Origin: Periweissella fabaria | GTDB lineage: Bacteria > Bacillota > Bacilli > Lactobacillales > Lactobacillaceae | DNA length: 64,000 nucleotides | Assembly: GCF_918814575.1 (NCBI RefSeq) | Contig: NZ_CAKKNS010000001.1 | Span: 396,182-460,181 of the forward strand | Direction: 5' to 3' | Shown: in pieces, positions 47,578 through 57,200 of the stretch | Layout of the letters: each line of letters starts with the position of its first letter | How positions within the stretch are numbered: position 1 is the stretch's first letter | The notes under the pieces: model-generated | Seen by the model: the letters and a program-made list of their open reading frames with translations, nothing else | Told to the model about the DNA's origin: nothing | The model's database searches: none | Program-made: the position numbers and the translations under genes

Positions 47578-48606
47578 CTATGCTTTAGGATAGGGGGCCA
47601 AAGCCATATTTAAGAAGAAAATGGTAACATCTTTGGGCATCATCTTACTATGGTCAGCTGTTAAGACCATCATTGTTTCAATAAATCCACTTTCAAGCCC
47701 TTCTTCCAGGGTGCCATTATCCCAGTTTATTTGTTGTAACGCCTCTGTATTACCAACAATGGCTGCTTGACCATAGTTGCTCAAAATGGCTTGTAACTGA
47801 CGGATACTAAAAGATGTACGTTTCCAAGTTGGAATAGTGTCATGGGTACTTGTGGAATCAAAGGGATTAAAAACACCCAAATTAACAATTGCTAAATCAC
47901 ATCCTTGTTGCTGTAATTCTGGTTTTACATACTTAAAATCTTGGCTAATTCGATTATTTGGTACTTGATTGAGGAATTGATAAATTGCCCCAAATAATTG
48001 CGTTACAAAATCATTTTGGGCCACATCGATATACGTACTGGCTTGACCGCCAACTAGTAATGGAATAGCCCCATTACCAACATTTTCCGTATAAATATTA
48101 GCTTCATCCTGAATTTCGTAATAGCTTAAAAGTTGATCAATAACTGGTAATGGAACATATTTAGCACGGGCATGTTCATCATCATCGGCTTCATTAACAT
48201 ACGTATCGTACCACCGCTGTAGGGTACATGGTACATCATCTTCAATTGTCAGCATATCGATACAATCAATACAACTAGCTAGTAAATCTGCCATACCAGC
48301 TTCATTAACATCAAAATCCGCCAAGAAATTAGCTATTTTAATAAATAAATTATTTTCAGGATGTTGTGTATTCAATTTTACTGCCATTTTTTTAAGCACA
48401 AGGACCATTTCTTCAGATGATAAATCTGCAAGAAGATCATCAAAGGTTACCGCAATTGTAACAGGAAAATTAGCTGGACGAAATTGACCTAAGTATTGAT
48501 TAATCATCAAAAGTGATAAATTCATTCCCATAATTAATTTACGTTGGCGACGGTTATCATCAATGTAAGTCGTCTCAAATTGTGTGTATACTTGCTTATC
48601 AATCAT
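47578..48606 (-). CDS. Degenerate N6-adenine-methyltransferase-like protein, copy 2
   Basis: The 342-residue product is a clear paralogue of the protein at 24085: both share MNLSLL near the start, RWYDTYVNE/DWYDTYVND, KYVPLPVIDQLLSYY/NYVPLPVIDELVRFF and the ending LNMA/LDMA. Motif-I-like TENVGNGAIPLLVGG and DLAIVNLGVF in the NPPF/Y position are altered. It lacks a partner restriction gene. The repeated retention of the same altered residues indicates a conserved non-catalytic family. I start at MIDKQVYT, with AAAGG ahead. Confidence 0.6.
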   Translation of the reverse strand: MIDKQVYTQFETTYIDDNRRQRKLIMGMNLSLLMINQYLGQFRPANFPVTIAVTFDDLLADLSSEEMVLVLKKMAVKLNTQHPENNLFIKIANFLADFDVNEAGMADLLASCIDCIDMLTIEDDVPCTLQRWYDTYVNEADDDEHARAKYVPLPVIDQLLSYYEIQDEANIYTENVGNGAIPLLVGGQASTYIDVAQNDFVTQLFGAIYQFLNQVPNNRISQDFKYVKPELQQQGCDLAIVNLGVFNPFDSTSTHDTIPTWKRTSFSIRQLQAILSNYGQAAIVGNTEALQQINWDNGTLEEGLESGFIETMMVLTADHSKMMPKDVTIFFLNMALAPYPKA

Positions 48607-48756
48607 TTTCATACCCTTTACTGTTATTTTGCAGTCGTGTTCTGCGATAAAAAACATCGTAACATTTTAACGCAACATTCGGCTAGTTCTGCAAGTCAAC
48701 GTCACATAATTGTAATATAAAAATCCCATAATTAATTTATCTATTATTTTTAAAAG

Positions 48757-48785
48757 CAAAAAACGAACTTAATTTAAGTCCGTTT
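48757..48785 (-). terminator. LacI gene terminator
   Basis: AAACGGACTTAA and TTAAGTTCGTTT are nearly perfect arms followed by T residues on the minus strand, next to the LacI stop. Confidence 0.75.
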
Positions 48786-48792
48786 CAGTTCA

Positions 48793-49842
48793 TTATAATG
48801 AGTTCCCTGCAATAATTTCGGCATTAATAATCACAGAATCTTCCGCAACTTCCTCGTTACGAATTTCTGCAACTAACATCTGCGCTGCTCTGCGACCAAT
48901 TTCGATTGGCTGTTGGCGTACCAAAGTTAAATCCGGATCTAAAATATTAATCATTGGTGTATCTGCATAGCCGACAATCCCCATTTGTTGGGGATATTTA
49001 ACGTTCTTACGAATCTTTAACCCGACTAATTGAATCAACAATGGTTCGTTTAAAGCAATTAAAGCCGTCTTGATTTGGCGATGATTGGTTAACTGACCAA
49101 TTTGAGTATGGACTGCTTCACCATCAAAATGGTTCTCATCCACTTCAATAATGTGTGTAATTAAACCAGCGGCTTCTACTATTTCACAAATCCCTTTAGC
49201 TCGTTGTTGGTGAGAAGTTGTTGCTGCAACCGTCTCAGTAACAATAATGACTTCTTCATAGCCTTTATCAATAATCATTTGCCCCAAATCACGACTAATT
49301 GCTTCATTATTAGATTCAATCACAGGCCAATGATGTTCATCCAAATGACGATCTAGTAGCATCGTAGGTAGCCCTAAATCGCTAAGAACCTTAAAATCGG
49401 CTAATTTATTTTGAACTGGTTGTACCAATAGTCCGGCTAATTGCCGATTCCGCATATCATTAATTAATTGATTTTCACGTTTAGCATCGCCCTTGCTATT
49501 AATTAATACTAATTCATAGCCTAATTTAAATAAGCATTCTTCGGCACCTTTATAAAGTTCGATTGAAAAGCTATCGTCGATATTAGCAACCATAATGCCA
49601 ATCGTACTAGAAGTTTTTTGTTTTAAATTTTGGGCCACTTTATTAGGTACATAGTTATTTTCTTTAATTATTCGGGCGATTCGATCAGCCGTTTCTGCTG
49701 ACATCCGATTTAAATGACCATGTAAATACCGTGAAACAGTCGCAATTGAAACATCGGCAATTTGGGCGATATCTTGAATTGTGACAGGTTGGGTTGGTAT
49801 TTTATTATTATCGTTATCAGTCATAGTATTACTCACATTCAT
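48793..49842 (-). CDS. LacI-family transcriptional regulator
   Basis: A 349-residue LacI/GalR regulator. The DNA-binding head reads TIQDIAQIADVSIATVSRYL with the hinge helix NKVAQNLKQKTSSTIGIM, and the rest is a periplasmic-binding-type effector domain (GIVGYADTPMINILDPDLTL near its end). The N-terminal ~20 residues before the head are unusual. The binding core resembles regulators of sugar-acid use such as KdgR, but that is a weak hint. No catabolic operon is adjacent on its strand except the EIIA-NCS1-ARH unit upstream, which has its own LacI. Confidence 0.88.
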   Translation of the reverse strand: MNVSNTMTDNDNNKIPTQPVTIQDIAQIADVSIATVSRYLHGHLNRMSAETADRIARIIKENNYVPNKVAQNLKQKTSSTIGIMVANIDDSFSIELYKGAEECLFKLGYELVLINSKGDAKRENQLINDMRNRQLAGLLVQPVQNKLADFKVLSDLGLPTMLLDRHLDEHHWPVIESNNEAISRDLGQMIIDKGYEEVIIVTETVAATTSHQQRAKGICEIVEAAGLITHIIEVDENHFDGEAVHTQIGQLTNHRQIKTALIALNEPLLIQLVGLKIRKNVKYPQQMGIVGYADTPMINILDPDLTLVRQQPIEIGRRAAQMLVAEIRNEEVAEDSVIINAEIIAGNSL

Positions 49843-50048
49843 ATGTAGATAGTTTTAAATTAAGCCTACGCCGGCTCTAATAAACCTTATTATATGTCAT
49901 TTTACAACTAAAAACATACTTTTACCTTCATTTTTCATAATACATTTTACATATCTTAATATTTTCACAATTAAAAGCAATTGTCATATACCACTTTAAT
50001 AGTAATTATTTGCAGCTAAACTGCTCACCAAAGGTCCGAAATACCCAC
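49843..50048 (-). promoter_or_regulatory. Upstream region of the LacI gene
   Basis: About 200 AT-rich bases with no gene. The region must hold the promoter of the LacI gene; I see no clear operator palindrome. Confidence 0.3.
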
Positions 50049-50089
50049 AAAAAAAGGCTGGGAAAATTTAAATTTCCCCAACCTTTTGC
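50049..50089 (-). terminator. Terminator of the ARH-NCS1-EIIA operon
   Basis: AAAAGGTTGGGGAAATTT and AAATTTTCCCAGCCTTTTT form a long stem with a T run on the minus strand, about 50 bases after the EIIA stop. Confidence 0.85.
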
Positions 50090-50135
50090 TAGTTAGCTAA
50101 ATATCGCCTACTTTACGTCACAGTACCGTTAACTT

Positions 50136-50522
50136 TTACTCATCAATCCCCAAGCCTGCTTGACTGGCGCTAACTAATGCTTTCGCTAAACTAGCAGAAT
50201 TAAGATACCCGTTAATATCATGGCGCCAAACAATTGCTAGTAGCCCACTTATATTACCACCCGCCATCACGGCGATATCGGTATCGGGGAACCCTTTGGT
50301 TAAAACGGCTTGTTTAAATGGTGTGCCCCCGACAATATCACAAAAAAAGACCGTTTGTGGATCATGTTTTAACAAAATATTATATCGGTGCGCCAAGGCT
50401 TTCGCATCCATTGGCGCTGCAAAATCAACGACTTGAATATGTGGTAAATCCCCCGCAATATACTTAGCACTACTTAACAACCCACTAGCAAAATTACCAT
50501 ATCCGGTTACAATTATTTGCAT
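50136..50522 (-). CDS. Mannose-type PTS EIIA lacking the phospho-histidine
   Basis: A 128-residue protein of the mannose-family EIIA fold. The family start normally reads VTGHGxxAxG, where the His takes phosphate from HPr; here it reads IIVTGYGNFASGLLSS, with Tyr in place of His. The other conserved motifs are kept: FFCDIVGGTPFKQAV and VMAGGNISGLLAIV. It therefore should fold but not relay phosphate. No EIIB, IIC or IID is present. It is the last gene of the operon with an NCS1 permease and an ADP-ribosylglycohydrolase-like gene, 15 bases after the permease. It may have become a regulator or a binding partner. Confidence 0.8.
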   Translation of the reverse strand: MQIIVTGYGNFASGLLSSAKYIAGDLPHIQVVDFAAPMDAKALAHRYNILLKHDPQTVFFCDIVGGTPFKQAVLTKGFPDTDIAVMAGGNISGLLAIVWRHDINGYLNSASLAKALVSASQAGLGIDE

Positions 50523-50537
50523 TTTATTTTCTCCTCA

Positions 50538-51911
50538 TTATTGTTTTAAAGGTATTATTTTAAAAATAAAAATCGTTAAAAAGCCAACTAAACCAGCTAA
50601 AAGAACACCATTACCAGCATTTAGAAATATTCCATGCGCCCATGGGCCATGCCATAAGGCGGTTTGCGTAGTAAGCGCACCTACGAAAACGGCACTGAGC
50701 CACGCGAGAATGCCTTCCCAATGATAGTGTAATTTACTCGTTGTTGAAACTTCACTAGCATCATATCCTTGACGATGTGCTAACAGATAATCCGCTAAAA
50801 AGACGCCAAACCAGCTAAAGATGATAATTCCGATACTACTTAGCCAAGTACTAAATTGCTCGAAAAATTTAAGCGGTACAATGACTAAAACAGCCATGCA
50901 ACTGGCGGCAAGTAATAATTGACCGATTTGCATTTGAGTTTTTGTAATTCGCACATGGGGTAATATTGGGTCCGTCAGATGCGTTGCATGCTTAAATGAC
51001 CGAGCGGCATGGAGGCTTAAAATAATAACGGCAACCACATAGTAGCTGTTACTAAGCCAACCAGGTAGTAAATGATAAATGGCCATAAAAGGTAAACGTT
51101 GCTTTGATAAATCCGGAACACCATAACCCAATAATAAGCCAGCTAAGATCAATAAATACGATGGTAGGCCACCACCAATCAGAGCCGCCACTAACGTACT
51201 ATTCCGATAGTGCCCCTTTTTGATTTGTTTCCCCCAATTGCCGGCTTCCATAGTACTAATCAGGCTTGTTGCTACCATGGCTAACATAACTGCCGGTAAC
51301 CATTTTTCAAGCCAGTTGGTACTAGGAACATAACTTTCAATCCGCCAATTCACTTGATTAAAGGCGATTCCCGCCACAACTAAGCTTAAAATTACAAATA
51401 ATCCATGCAGCCAAACGCGGATATCATGATTCCAACTTTGACCTTGCCAGATTAAGAACCCTAATACTACTACGGCAATGATGCCACCAGTACCAACTCC
51501 CCAAGGATTTTTAGTAATATGTCCCTGGGTAATAAGCGCTGTTAACAACCAACAACTAATACTTAATTGCAATATAGTCCAGCCAAAGGCATTGAACCAC
51601 GCAACAACTTTAGCCGCTCGATTACCATATAGTCCAAAAGTTGCCCGACTCAAGGTCAAACTGGGTAAGCCCGTTTTTTGGCCAAGCGCTGCGACCCAGG
51701 CCGGGATAATAAAGCCAAAGGAACTAACTAAGGCGGCTAAGAGTGCTTGTAAAAAAGATAATTTATAACCGCCAATTAAGATGCCAATCGCCACACCAAT
51801 AATACCCAGTTTCGCTAACACAATTTGATAAGCTAAATCTTCAGGTATTTCATTACGCTTTGATTGCTTGACCGTTGATTTAGCGGCATTGTCTATTGCT
51901 TTTTCATTCAT
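50538..51911 (-). CDS. NCS1-family purine/pyrimidine permease
   Basis: A 457-residue permease of the nucleobase-cation-symport-1 family (cytosine/purine/hydantoin type) with about twelve hydrophobic helices. Signs are GLPSLTLSRATFGLYGNRAA, AWFNAFGWTILQLSISCWLL, and ISTMEAGNWGKQIKKGHYRN. The substrate is probably a nucleobase or nucleoside, judged from its ADP-ribosylglycohydrolase neighbour; the E. coli yegTUV cluster likewise joins a nucleoside transporter with such a hydrolase. I begin at the ATG at 51911 because it has GGGGG and GAAGG ahead of it, rather than the GTG three codons earlier. Confidence 0.85.
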   Translation of the reverse strand: MNEKAIDNAAKSTVKQSKRNEIPEDLAYQIVLAKLGIIGVAIGILIGGYKLSFLQALLAALVSSFGFIIPAWVAALGQKTGLPSLTLSRATFGLYGNRAAKVVAWFNAFGWTILQLSISCWLLTALITQGHITKNPWGVGTGGIIAVVVLGFLIWQGQSWNHDIRVWLHGLFVILSLVVAGIAFNQVNWRIESYVPSTNWLEKWLPAVMLAMVATSLISTMEAGNWGKQIKKGHYRNSTLVAALIGGGLPSYLLILAGLLLGYGVPDLSKQRLPFMAIYHLLPGWLSNSYYVVAVIILSLHAARSFKHATHLTDPILPHVRITKTQMQIGQLLLAASCMAVLVIVPLKFFEQFSTWLSSIGIIIFSWFGVFLADYLLAHRQGYDASEVSTTSKLHYHWEGILAWLSAVFVGALTTQTALWHGPWAHGIFLNAGNGVLLAGLVGFLTIFIFKIIPLKQ

Positions 51912-51947
51912 AACCTTCACCCCCGCCTTTCAATGATTTGTAATTAG

Positions 51948-52967
51948 CTAGCTATTTTGACTTGAACTAAGAGGTTGAAACGTCAGCATTTGTTGGCCAA
52001 CTCCTTTTAAATCCTGTGGTGGATTTTGCCGATCAATTAAGCCACACCAATCTTTTGGAATGGATTGCCAACCATTCTTAGCACCACAAATGGCAGTCGC
52101 TAATGCCCCAATTGTGGCCGTATCACCACCTATGTTGGCACACATTTGTGCACACTTGCGAACATCACGCGTATAATATGCAATCACTAACGCCGTTGGG
52201 ACACTTTCACTTACAGCAGCCCCAGTTCCCACTAACTCATACATTGCCCGGACAAATCCAGCTGGTCGGCGCTTAAATTGTTCTGCAATGTGGCGGCCTA
52301 AGCGGACACGTTGTTTAATTCTAGCGGAATATGTTGGGGCACCAAGACTTTCCCCAAGTTCACTAGTAACTAAGGCAAATTCAATAATCTCATCCCAATC
52401 ATAATCGGCGACTGCTGCACAGACAGCTCCAGCAATAAGGGCTGACCCGGCAATGGTTACATCAGTTTCGTGCGTAATTTTTGAAATTTGGTAAACCATT
52501 TCAACTAGGGGCATTTTTTCTTCTGGTGTGTACAATGCCCCAATGGATGGTATGCGGACTACTGCACCATTATCAACCGCCACTTGAGTGATGCGGGTAA
52601 TATCTTTATCACCAGCAAATAACCGGAGTGCGACTTTACTAGTATCATCTAATGTATCTTTTTCATATGCTTTAATCCGGCGCGCCCAATCCAAAAGATG
52701 CTGTGATACCGTTTCCTGATCATATTCCCAATGGCTGGCATGCAGAGCTTGAATTACAACTAATGCTTGTTGAAAGCTAACTGTATATTGCCCACGGTGG
52801 TAGTCTTGTGCCAGTGGATTGGTTTTTGGTCCGTCCATAAAATCCGTTATTGGCAACGGAAATTCCTTGATAATGCGCTCACGAGCCCAACCGGTCGTCG
52901 GCATCGCCATCGCACTACCAATTGCTTGACCATATAATGTCCCCAACATTTTATCTAAATTGCGCAT
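51948..52967 (-). CDS. ADP-ribosylglycohydrolase-family protein with altered metal site
   Basis: A 339-residue member of the ADP-ribosylglycohydrolase (DraG/ARH) family, which usually removes ADP-ribose or splits related N-glycosides using two magnesium ions. The overall fold is recognisable: MLGTLYGQAIGSAMAMP at the front and ANIGGDTATIGALATAICGA behind. The N-terminal metal motif, usually YTDDT, reads QYTVSFQQ, and the C-terminal GGDTDT reads GGDTAT. So several metal-binding aspartates are missing and activity may be changed or lost. First gene of its operon; it is divergent from a LacI gene across a perfect operator. Confidence 0.72.
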   Translation of the reverse strand: MRNLDKMLGTLYGQAIGSAMAMPTTGWARERIIKEFPLPITDFMDGPKTNPLAQDYHRGQYTVSFQQALVVIQALHASHWEYDQETVSQHLLDWARRIKAYEKDTLDDTSKVALRLFAGDKDITRITQVAVDNGAVVRIPSIGALYTPEEKMPLVEMVYQISKITHETDVTIAGSALIAGAVCAAVADYDWDEIIEFALVTSELGESLGAPTYSARIKQRVRLGRHIAEQFKRRPAGFVRAMYELVGTGAAVSESVPTALVIAYYTRDVRKCAQMCANIGGDTATIGALATAICGAKNGWQSIPKDWCGLIDRQNPPQDLKGVGQQMLTFQPLSSSQNS

Positions 52968-53167
52968 TGTTCGTACCCCCATCAACTAAATTGTATTTTT
53001 AGATATATTTCTTTCTACTTATAGCTTAGCTGTCATCATAAAAGCCGCCAATCTCCTTTTATGATGCGCCTAATTCCCCCATATTTTATCTAAAAACAAA
53101 GGTCGGTTTTATTGCAATTTCTTTTTACTATCCTTGACTTCAAACATTAGAATCACTAATCTGAAGG

Positions 53168-53185
53168 TGCGCAAACGTTTGCGCA
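53168..53185. promoter_or_regulatory. LacI-type operator, perfect palindrome
   Basis: TGCGCAAACGTTTGCGCA is an exact 18-base palindrome with the central CG typical of LacI/GalR operators. It lies 28 bases before the LacI gene at 53213 and about 200 bases before the divergent ARH operon. It is the likely autoregulatory and operon-controlling site. Confidence 0.75.
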
Positions 53186-53212
53186 TTATGAAAATGAAAG
53201 GCGGTTTCTGAC

Positions 53213-54151
53213 ATGCTTAATCATCGTTATTCATTACAAGACATCGCTGCATTATGTGATGTTGCTCCTAGCACCGTTTCCCGCGTGTTAAATCACCGTG
53301 GTCGCATTGCCCCGCAAACCCGGGCCCGCATTTTACAAGTTATTGACGACCTACATTTTCAACCAAATCCTCTAGCACGTAGTTTTAAAAATCACCAATC
53401 TCAGACGATTGCTATTATCGTACCCCATACGACCAGGCTTGGTTACTTACCATTAATTGATGAACTGACAACTTGTGCGCGTCAAGATAGCCGCTTAATT
53501 ACAACATGGCCGATTAATAATGACGGTGAACTATCACAAGTTTTAGCGCTCCTAGCCAGTGAAGCCGTGGCAACCCTAATTGTGTTAGGTAATAACGATA
53601 GTTGGCTAACTGAGATTTTGTCGTATGCTCAAAAGCACCATGTGATTTGGCTTGATGGCCCTAATCTACAAGATCCCCATATTATATGGATTCATTCAAA
53701 TATATCCTCAACCGTTAAGCTTTTGACGACTACGGCGATGCATAATGGTTTGACACCTGTTTTACTACAATCCAGTACGACGAATAACTATCAAAAACAC
53801 CTAATTAAGTATGGCTTTATGCTTGCACACCAGCCATCACATGCCACCCCCCTTATCATTAACGAAGCCCTTACTACCCTCACGTTGGAACAGCAAATTA
53901 CAAGAATTCAACAAACAACCGCAACCCCCTTACTCCTAATCCGTCAAACACCTTTATCCAATAAAATCGTTTTTACAGGTACCATTCATTGGGCGTATCT
54001 TGCCGAATTTCCTTTTCATAATAATGCGCAAACCATCCATCTTGATTACCATAACCTTGCTAGCTTAATTTTCACCTTGATGACATCAGAATCGAACGAA
54101 CCCGCTCATCCGCTCCAAATTACTAATCTACTAATCGATAATCCACAATGA
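53213..54151 (+). CDS. LacI-family regulator of the ARH-NCS1 operon
   Basis: A 312-residue LacI/GalR regulator. The DNA-binding head is SLQDIAALCDVAPSTVSRVL with the hinge PNPLARSFKNHQSQTIAIIV. The effector domain is somewhat short compared with the usual ~330 residues but reads through to the end (LASLIFTLMTSESNEPAHPL). AAAGGCGG precedes the start. Its back-to-back place and the 18-base palindrome at 53168 make the ARH-NCS1-EIIA operon its likely target. The effector is probably a nucleoside-like compound, by inference from the operon. Confidence 0.88.
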   Translation: MLNHRYSLQDIAALCDVAPSTVSRVLNHRGRIAPQTRARILQVIDDLHFQPNPLARSFKNHQSQTIAIIVPHTTRLGYLPLIDELTTCARQDSRLITTWPINNDGELSQVLALLASEAVATLIVLGNNDSWLTEILSYAQKHHVIWLDGPNLQDPHIIWIHSNISSTVKLLTTTAMHNGLTPVLLQSSTTNNYQKHLIKYGFMLAHQPSHATPLIINEALTTLTLEQQITRIQQTTATPLLLIRQTPLSNKIVFTGTIHWAYLAEFPFHNNAQTIHLDYHNLASLIFTLMTSESNEPAHPLQITNLLIDNPQ

Positions 54152-54160
54152 TGCGAACAC

Positions 54161-54198
54161 AAAAACGACCAACTCAAAATTTGAGTTGGTCATTTTAA
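54161..54198. terminator. Bidirectional terminator, one of an identical pair
   Basis: GACCAACTCAAA and TTTGAGTTGGTC form a perfect stem with A/T flanks. The first 31 bases are identical to the terminator at 57721, so the two bracket the LPXTG gene. Confidence 0.85.
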
Positions 54199-54241
54199 TA
54201 ATTTTATGGCTTGTAAGAACAACTACCTTAGCAGTAGTTTA

Positions 54242-57200
54242 TTAATTTTTACGACCACGACGGCGTAAGATTACTGAACCACCTAATGTGATAATCGCCG
54301 TAAGCATACCTAATGCAGATAATCCACGGGCAGAAGTTGTGTCTGCATCCGTTTGTGGCAACGTTTTAGCATTATCAGCAGTAACTGTTGGCATTACAGA
54401 ATTCGTATCCTTTTTATCTAAGCTATAAGTTGAGGCTGTCATTGCTGGATTGACTGCTGAACTATCACTGGCTGACTGCTTATCAGTTGAACCATTGTCA
54501 TCAGACTTCTTGTCAGTAGAACTGTTGTCATCAGCTTCCGCATTGGTTGAACCGTTGTCGTCAGACTTTTTGTCAGTTGAACCATTGTCGTCAGACTTCT
54601 TGTCAGTTGAACCGTTGGCATCAGACTTCTTGTCAGTTGAACTGTTATCATCAGACTTCTTGTCAGTTGAACCGTTGTCATCAGATGGCTTAGCAGGGTT
54701 GCTGTTGTCAGATGGCTTGTCAGTTGAACCGTTGTCTGGTTTTGCTGGAGTTACGGTGATTGTGTTACCGAATTGGTCAATCATGTTTCCGTTAGTAACT
54801 GTCCAGCCAGTTACAACTGTACCAGCTTGGTCAATAACTTTATCACCGTCAACGTGGTAGCCGTTTTTCTTAGCGGCATCAGTTGATTCGATTGCGTGTT
54901 GTTGACGAGCAACTTGTTCAGCAATTGATTCAGCGTCTTGAGCAGCTTTAAGTGTTGCTTGTGCGGCTGTCAAGTTTGTTTGAGCGGCTGTTAAGTTTGC
55001 GTCAGCTTTATCAAGAATTGATTTAGCAGCAGCAACGTCACCCTTAGTTGCATCTAGGATAGTTTGGTAGTTAGCAACATTGGCTTGGGCATCTTTGTAA
55101 GCACTTGTTGCAGCAGCTAACTTAGCTTGGGCATCTTTAAGGACGGCTTGTGCTTTAGCAACAGCTTCAGGTGCGGCTTGTAAATCAGCCAACTTAGTTT
55201 GAGCATCTTTAATAGCTTGTTCAGCGGCTGCTTGAGCAGTTTTGGCATCGTTCAAGGCTTGTTGATCAGCTGCAAGAGTTGTTTGTGCGTCAAGAACAGC
55301 TTGATTCTTAGCAGTTGCATTAGTGTCAGCAGTCTTTGCGTTTTCAACAGCAGTTGCTAAAGTAGCTTTAGCTGCATCTAGTGCGGCTTGCTTTGTAGCA
55401 ACGGCTTGTTTACTTTGAGCGTAGGCTTCGTTTGCAGCAGTTAATGCTTCAGATGTTGATTTTACATTTGATTGTGCTTGAGCTAACGTATCGTTTGCTT
55501 GAGCTAACTTAGTAGCTGCGGCAGCTTGGGCTTGTACGGCATCTTTATAAGCACCAGTGCGGTAGTTAACTTCGTTAGTTGCACGGTCATATACAGATTG
55601 GGCACTAGTTTGAGCAGCTGATGCGGCTGATAAGGTGTTAACTGCATTAGTGAATGTAGTTTTAGCATTGTTTAATGCAGCTTGGGCATTCTTGATTGCA
55701 GTATCGTTTGCTTGTGAACCACCACTAAGACCGGGTGTTGCAAGTCCAGTCTTATCAAATCCAGTAGTAGTGTTGGCATCGTTAACAATTGCAAGACCTA
55801 AGTATGGATTAGCGTTTGGGTTTCCAAATGTTGAACTCCAAAGTCCGAAGTAGGTGTTTTGCGTTGGAGCTGATAATAAGTATGCAGTTCCACCAATCAA
55901 TTGTTTAGCATAGGTTTCAGTTTGATCACTGTAGATCGCACCGTTACCTAAACTTTGAGTTGGATCTGTTAATGATATGAATGGTAACAATACGTATGAA
56001 TTGATTAAGTATTGTTTAACTTCACGGAATGTTATTGTTTGTGGGTTAACAAGAAGTCGTAAACCTTCATCGGCAATAGCGTCGTTCATTGAACTGTTGA
56101 TTGTTTTACGGTCAACGTGGGTTGATGTAGCTGCGGCTTTTTGATTTGCAATGCTCATTCCAAAGTTTGGATCCGCAAGCAATTTTGCTAAGTCTAATGC
56201 ACTGTTTGAAATTTGGACATGTCCAACTTGTTGGGTAATTCCAAGTGCGTCACGTAATGAATTTATGGCAGCAGCTAAGGCTTGTTCAACTTCATCAATT
56301 TGTTCTTTTGTAAATGTTCCTGGAATACCAGCGGATGCGTTTCGAACTTGTCCGGGAATCCATGTGTATGAATCAGCGGCAGTATTACCGGTATAAAGAA
56401 GGTTTGCATATTTAGCTGACGTTTGTCCGCTACTAAATACGTTTCCGATAGCTGTTAAATCGTTAGCTAGTTCCGTATTAATTTGAGTTGCATTTTTACC
56501 TTGAGCTGCTAAGGCTTTACCGTCAGTAATGTATTTTTGGACAGCTTTTTGAATATCTTGACTAAATGTTGCATTGATAATACTGTTTTGGTCTGAGTTT
56601 TGGGCACTTGTTGCATTATCTAATGCAGTTTGAGCGTTGTTTACATCAGTTTGGGCAGTATTAACATTTGATTGCGCAGTGGCAGTTGCAGCTTTAGCCG
56701 CATCAAGTTTGTCACTTGTTTGTGATTGAGCCTTTTGTGAGTTGCTCAAGGCAATTTGATCGTCATCAACTGTAACATCCGCATTGTGCTTGTCAGTTTG
56801 GGCTGATTGTTGTGCAGTTTGGGCAGCTGATTGGGCAGTCTTGGCAGCATTTGCAGCGTCTTGAGCCTTAGTTACAGCTTGTGATGCAGCAGTTGTATCC
56901 ATAGTTGCTGATGCGTTGTCAACAGCTTTTTGTGCATCTGTTACAGATGCCTTTGCCGCATCGGCGTCAACTTGAGCCTTTGTTGATGCTGATTGGGCAT
57001 CAGTTACAGCTTTAGTATCGTTATCAACAGTTGTTTGAGCAGCAGCTGTTGATGTTGCTGCGTCACTAGCCTTTGTTTGGGCAGTTGTTACTGCGGTTGA
57101 AGCTGCACTGATGTTTTCTGGAGTTGCGTCAACGGCGTTTGATTGGGCAGTTGACACAGCAGTTGATGCAGCGGTTACTGAATCTTGTGCGGCACTTTGG

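Noticed and set aside
54478-54730. CRISPR-like direct repeats
   Set aside because: The 30-base repeats are contiguous, in frame and code for a decapeptide of the LPXTG stalk, so they are protein repeats without spacers.
54450-54860. Plus-strand open frame opposite the LPXTG repeats
   Set aside because: It is a repetitive shadow of the decapeptide repeat region on the other strand.
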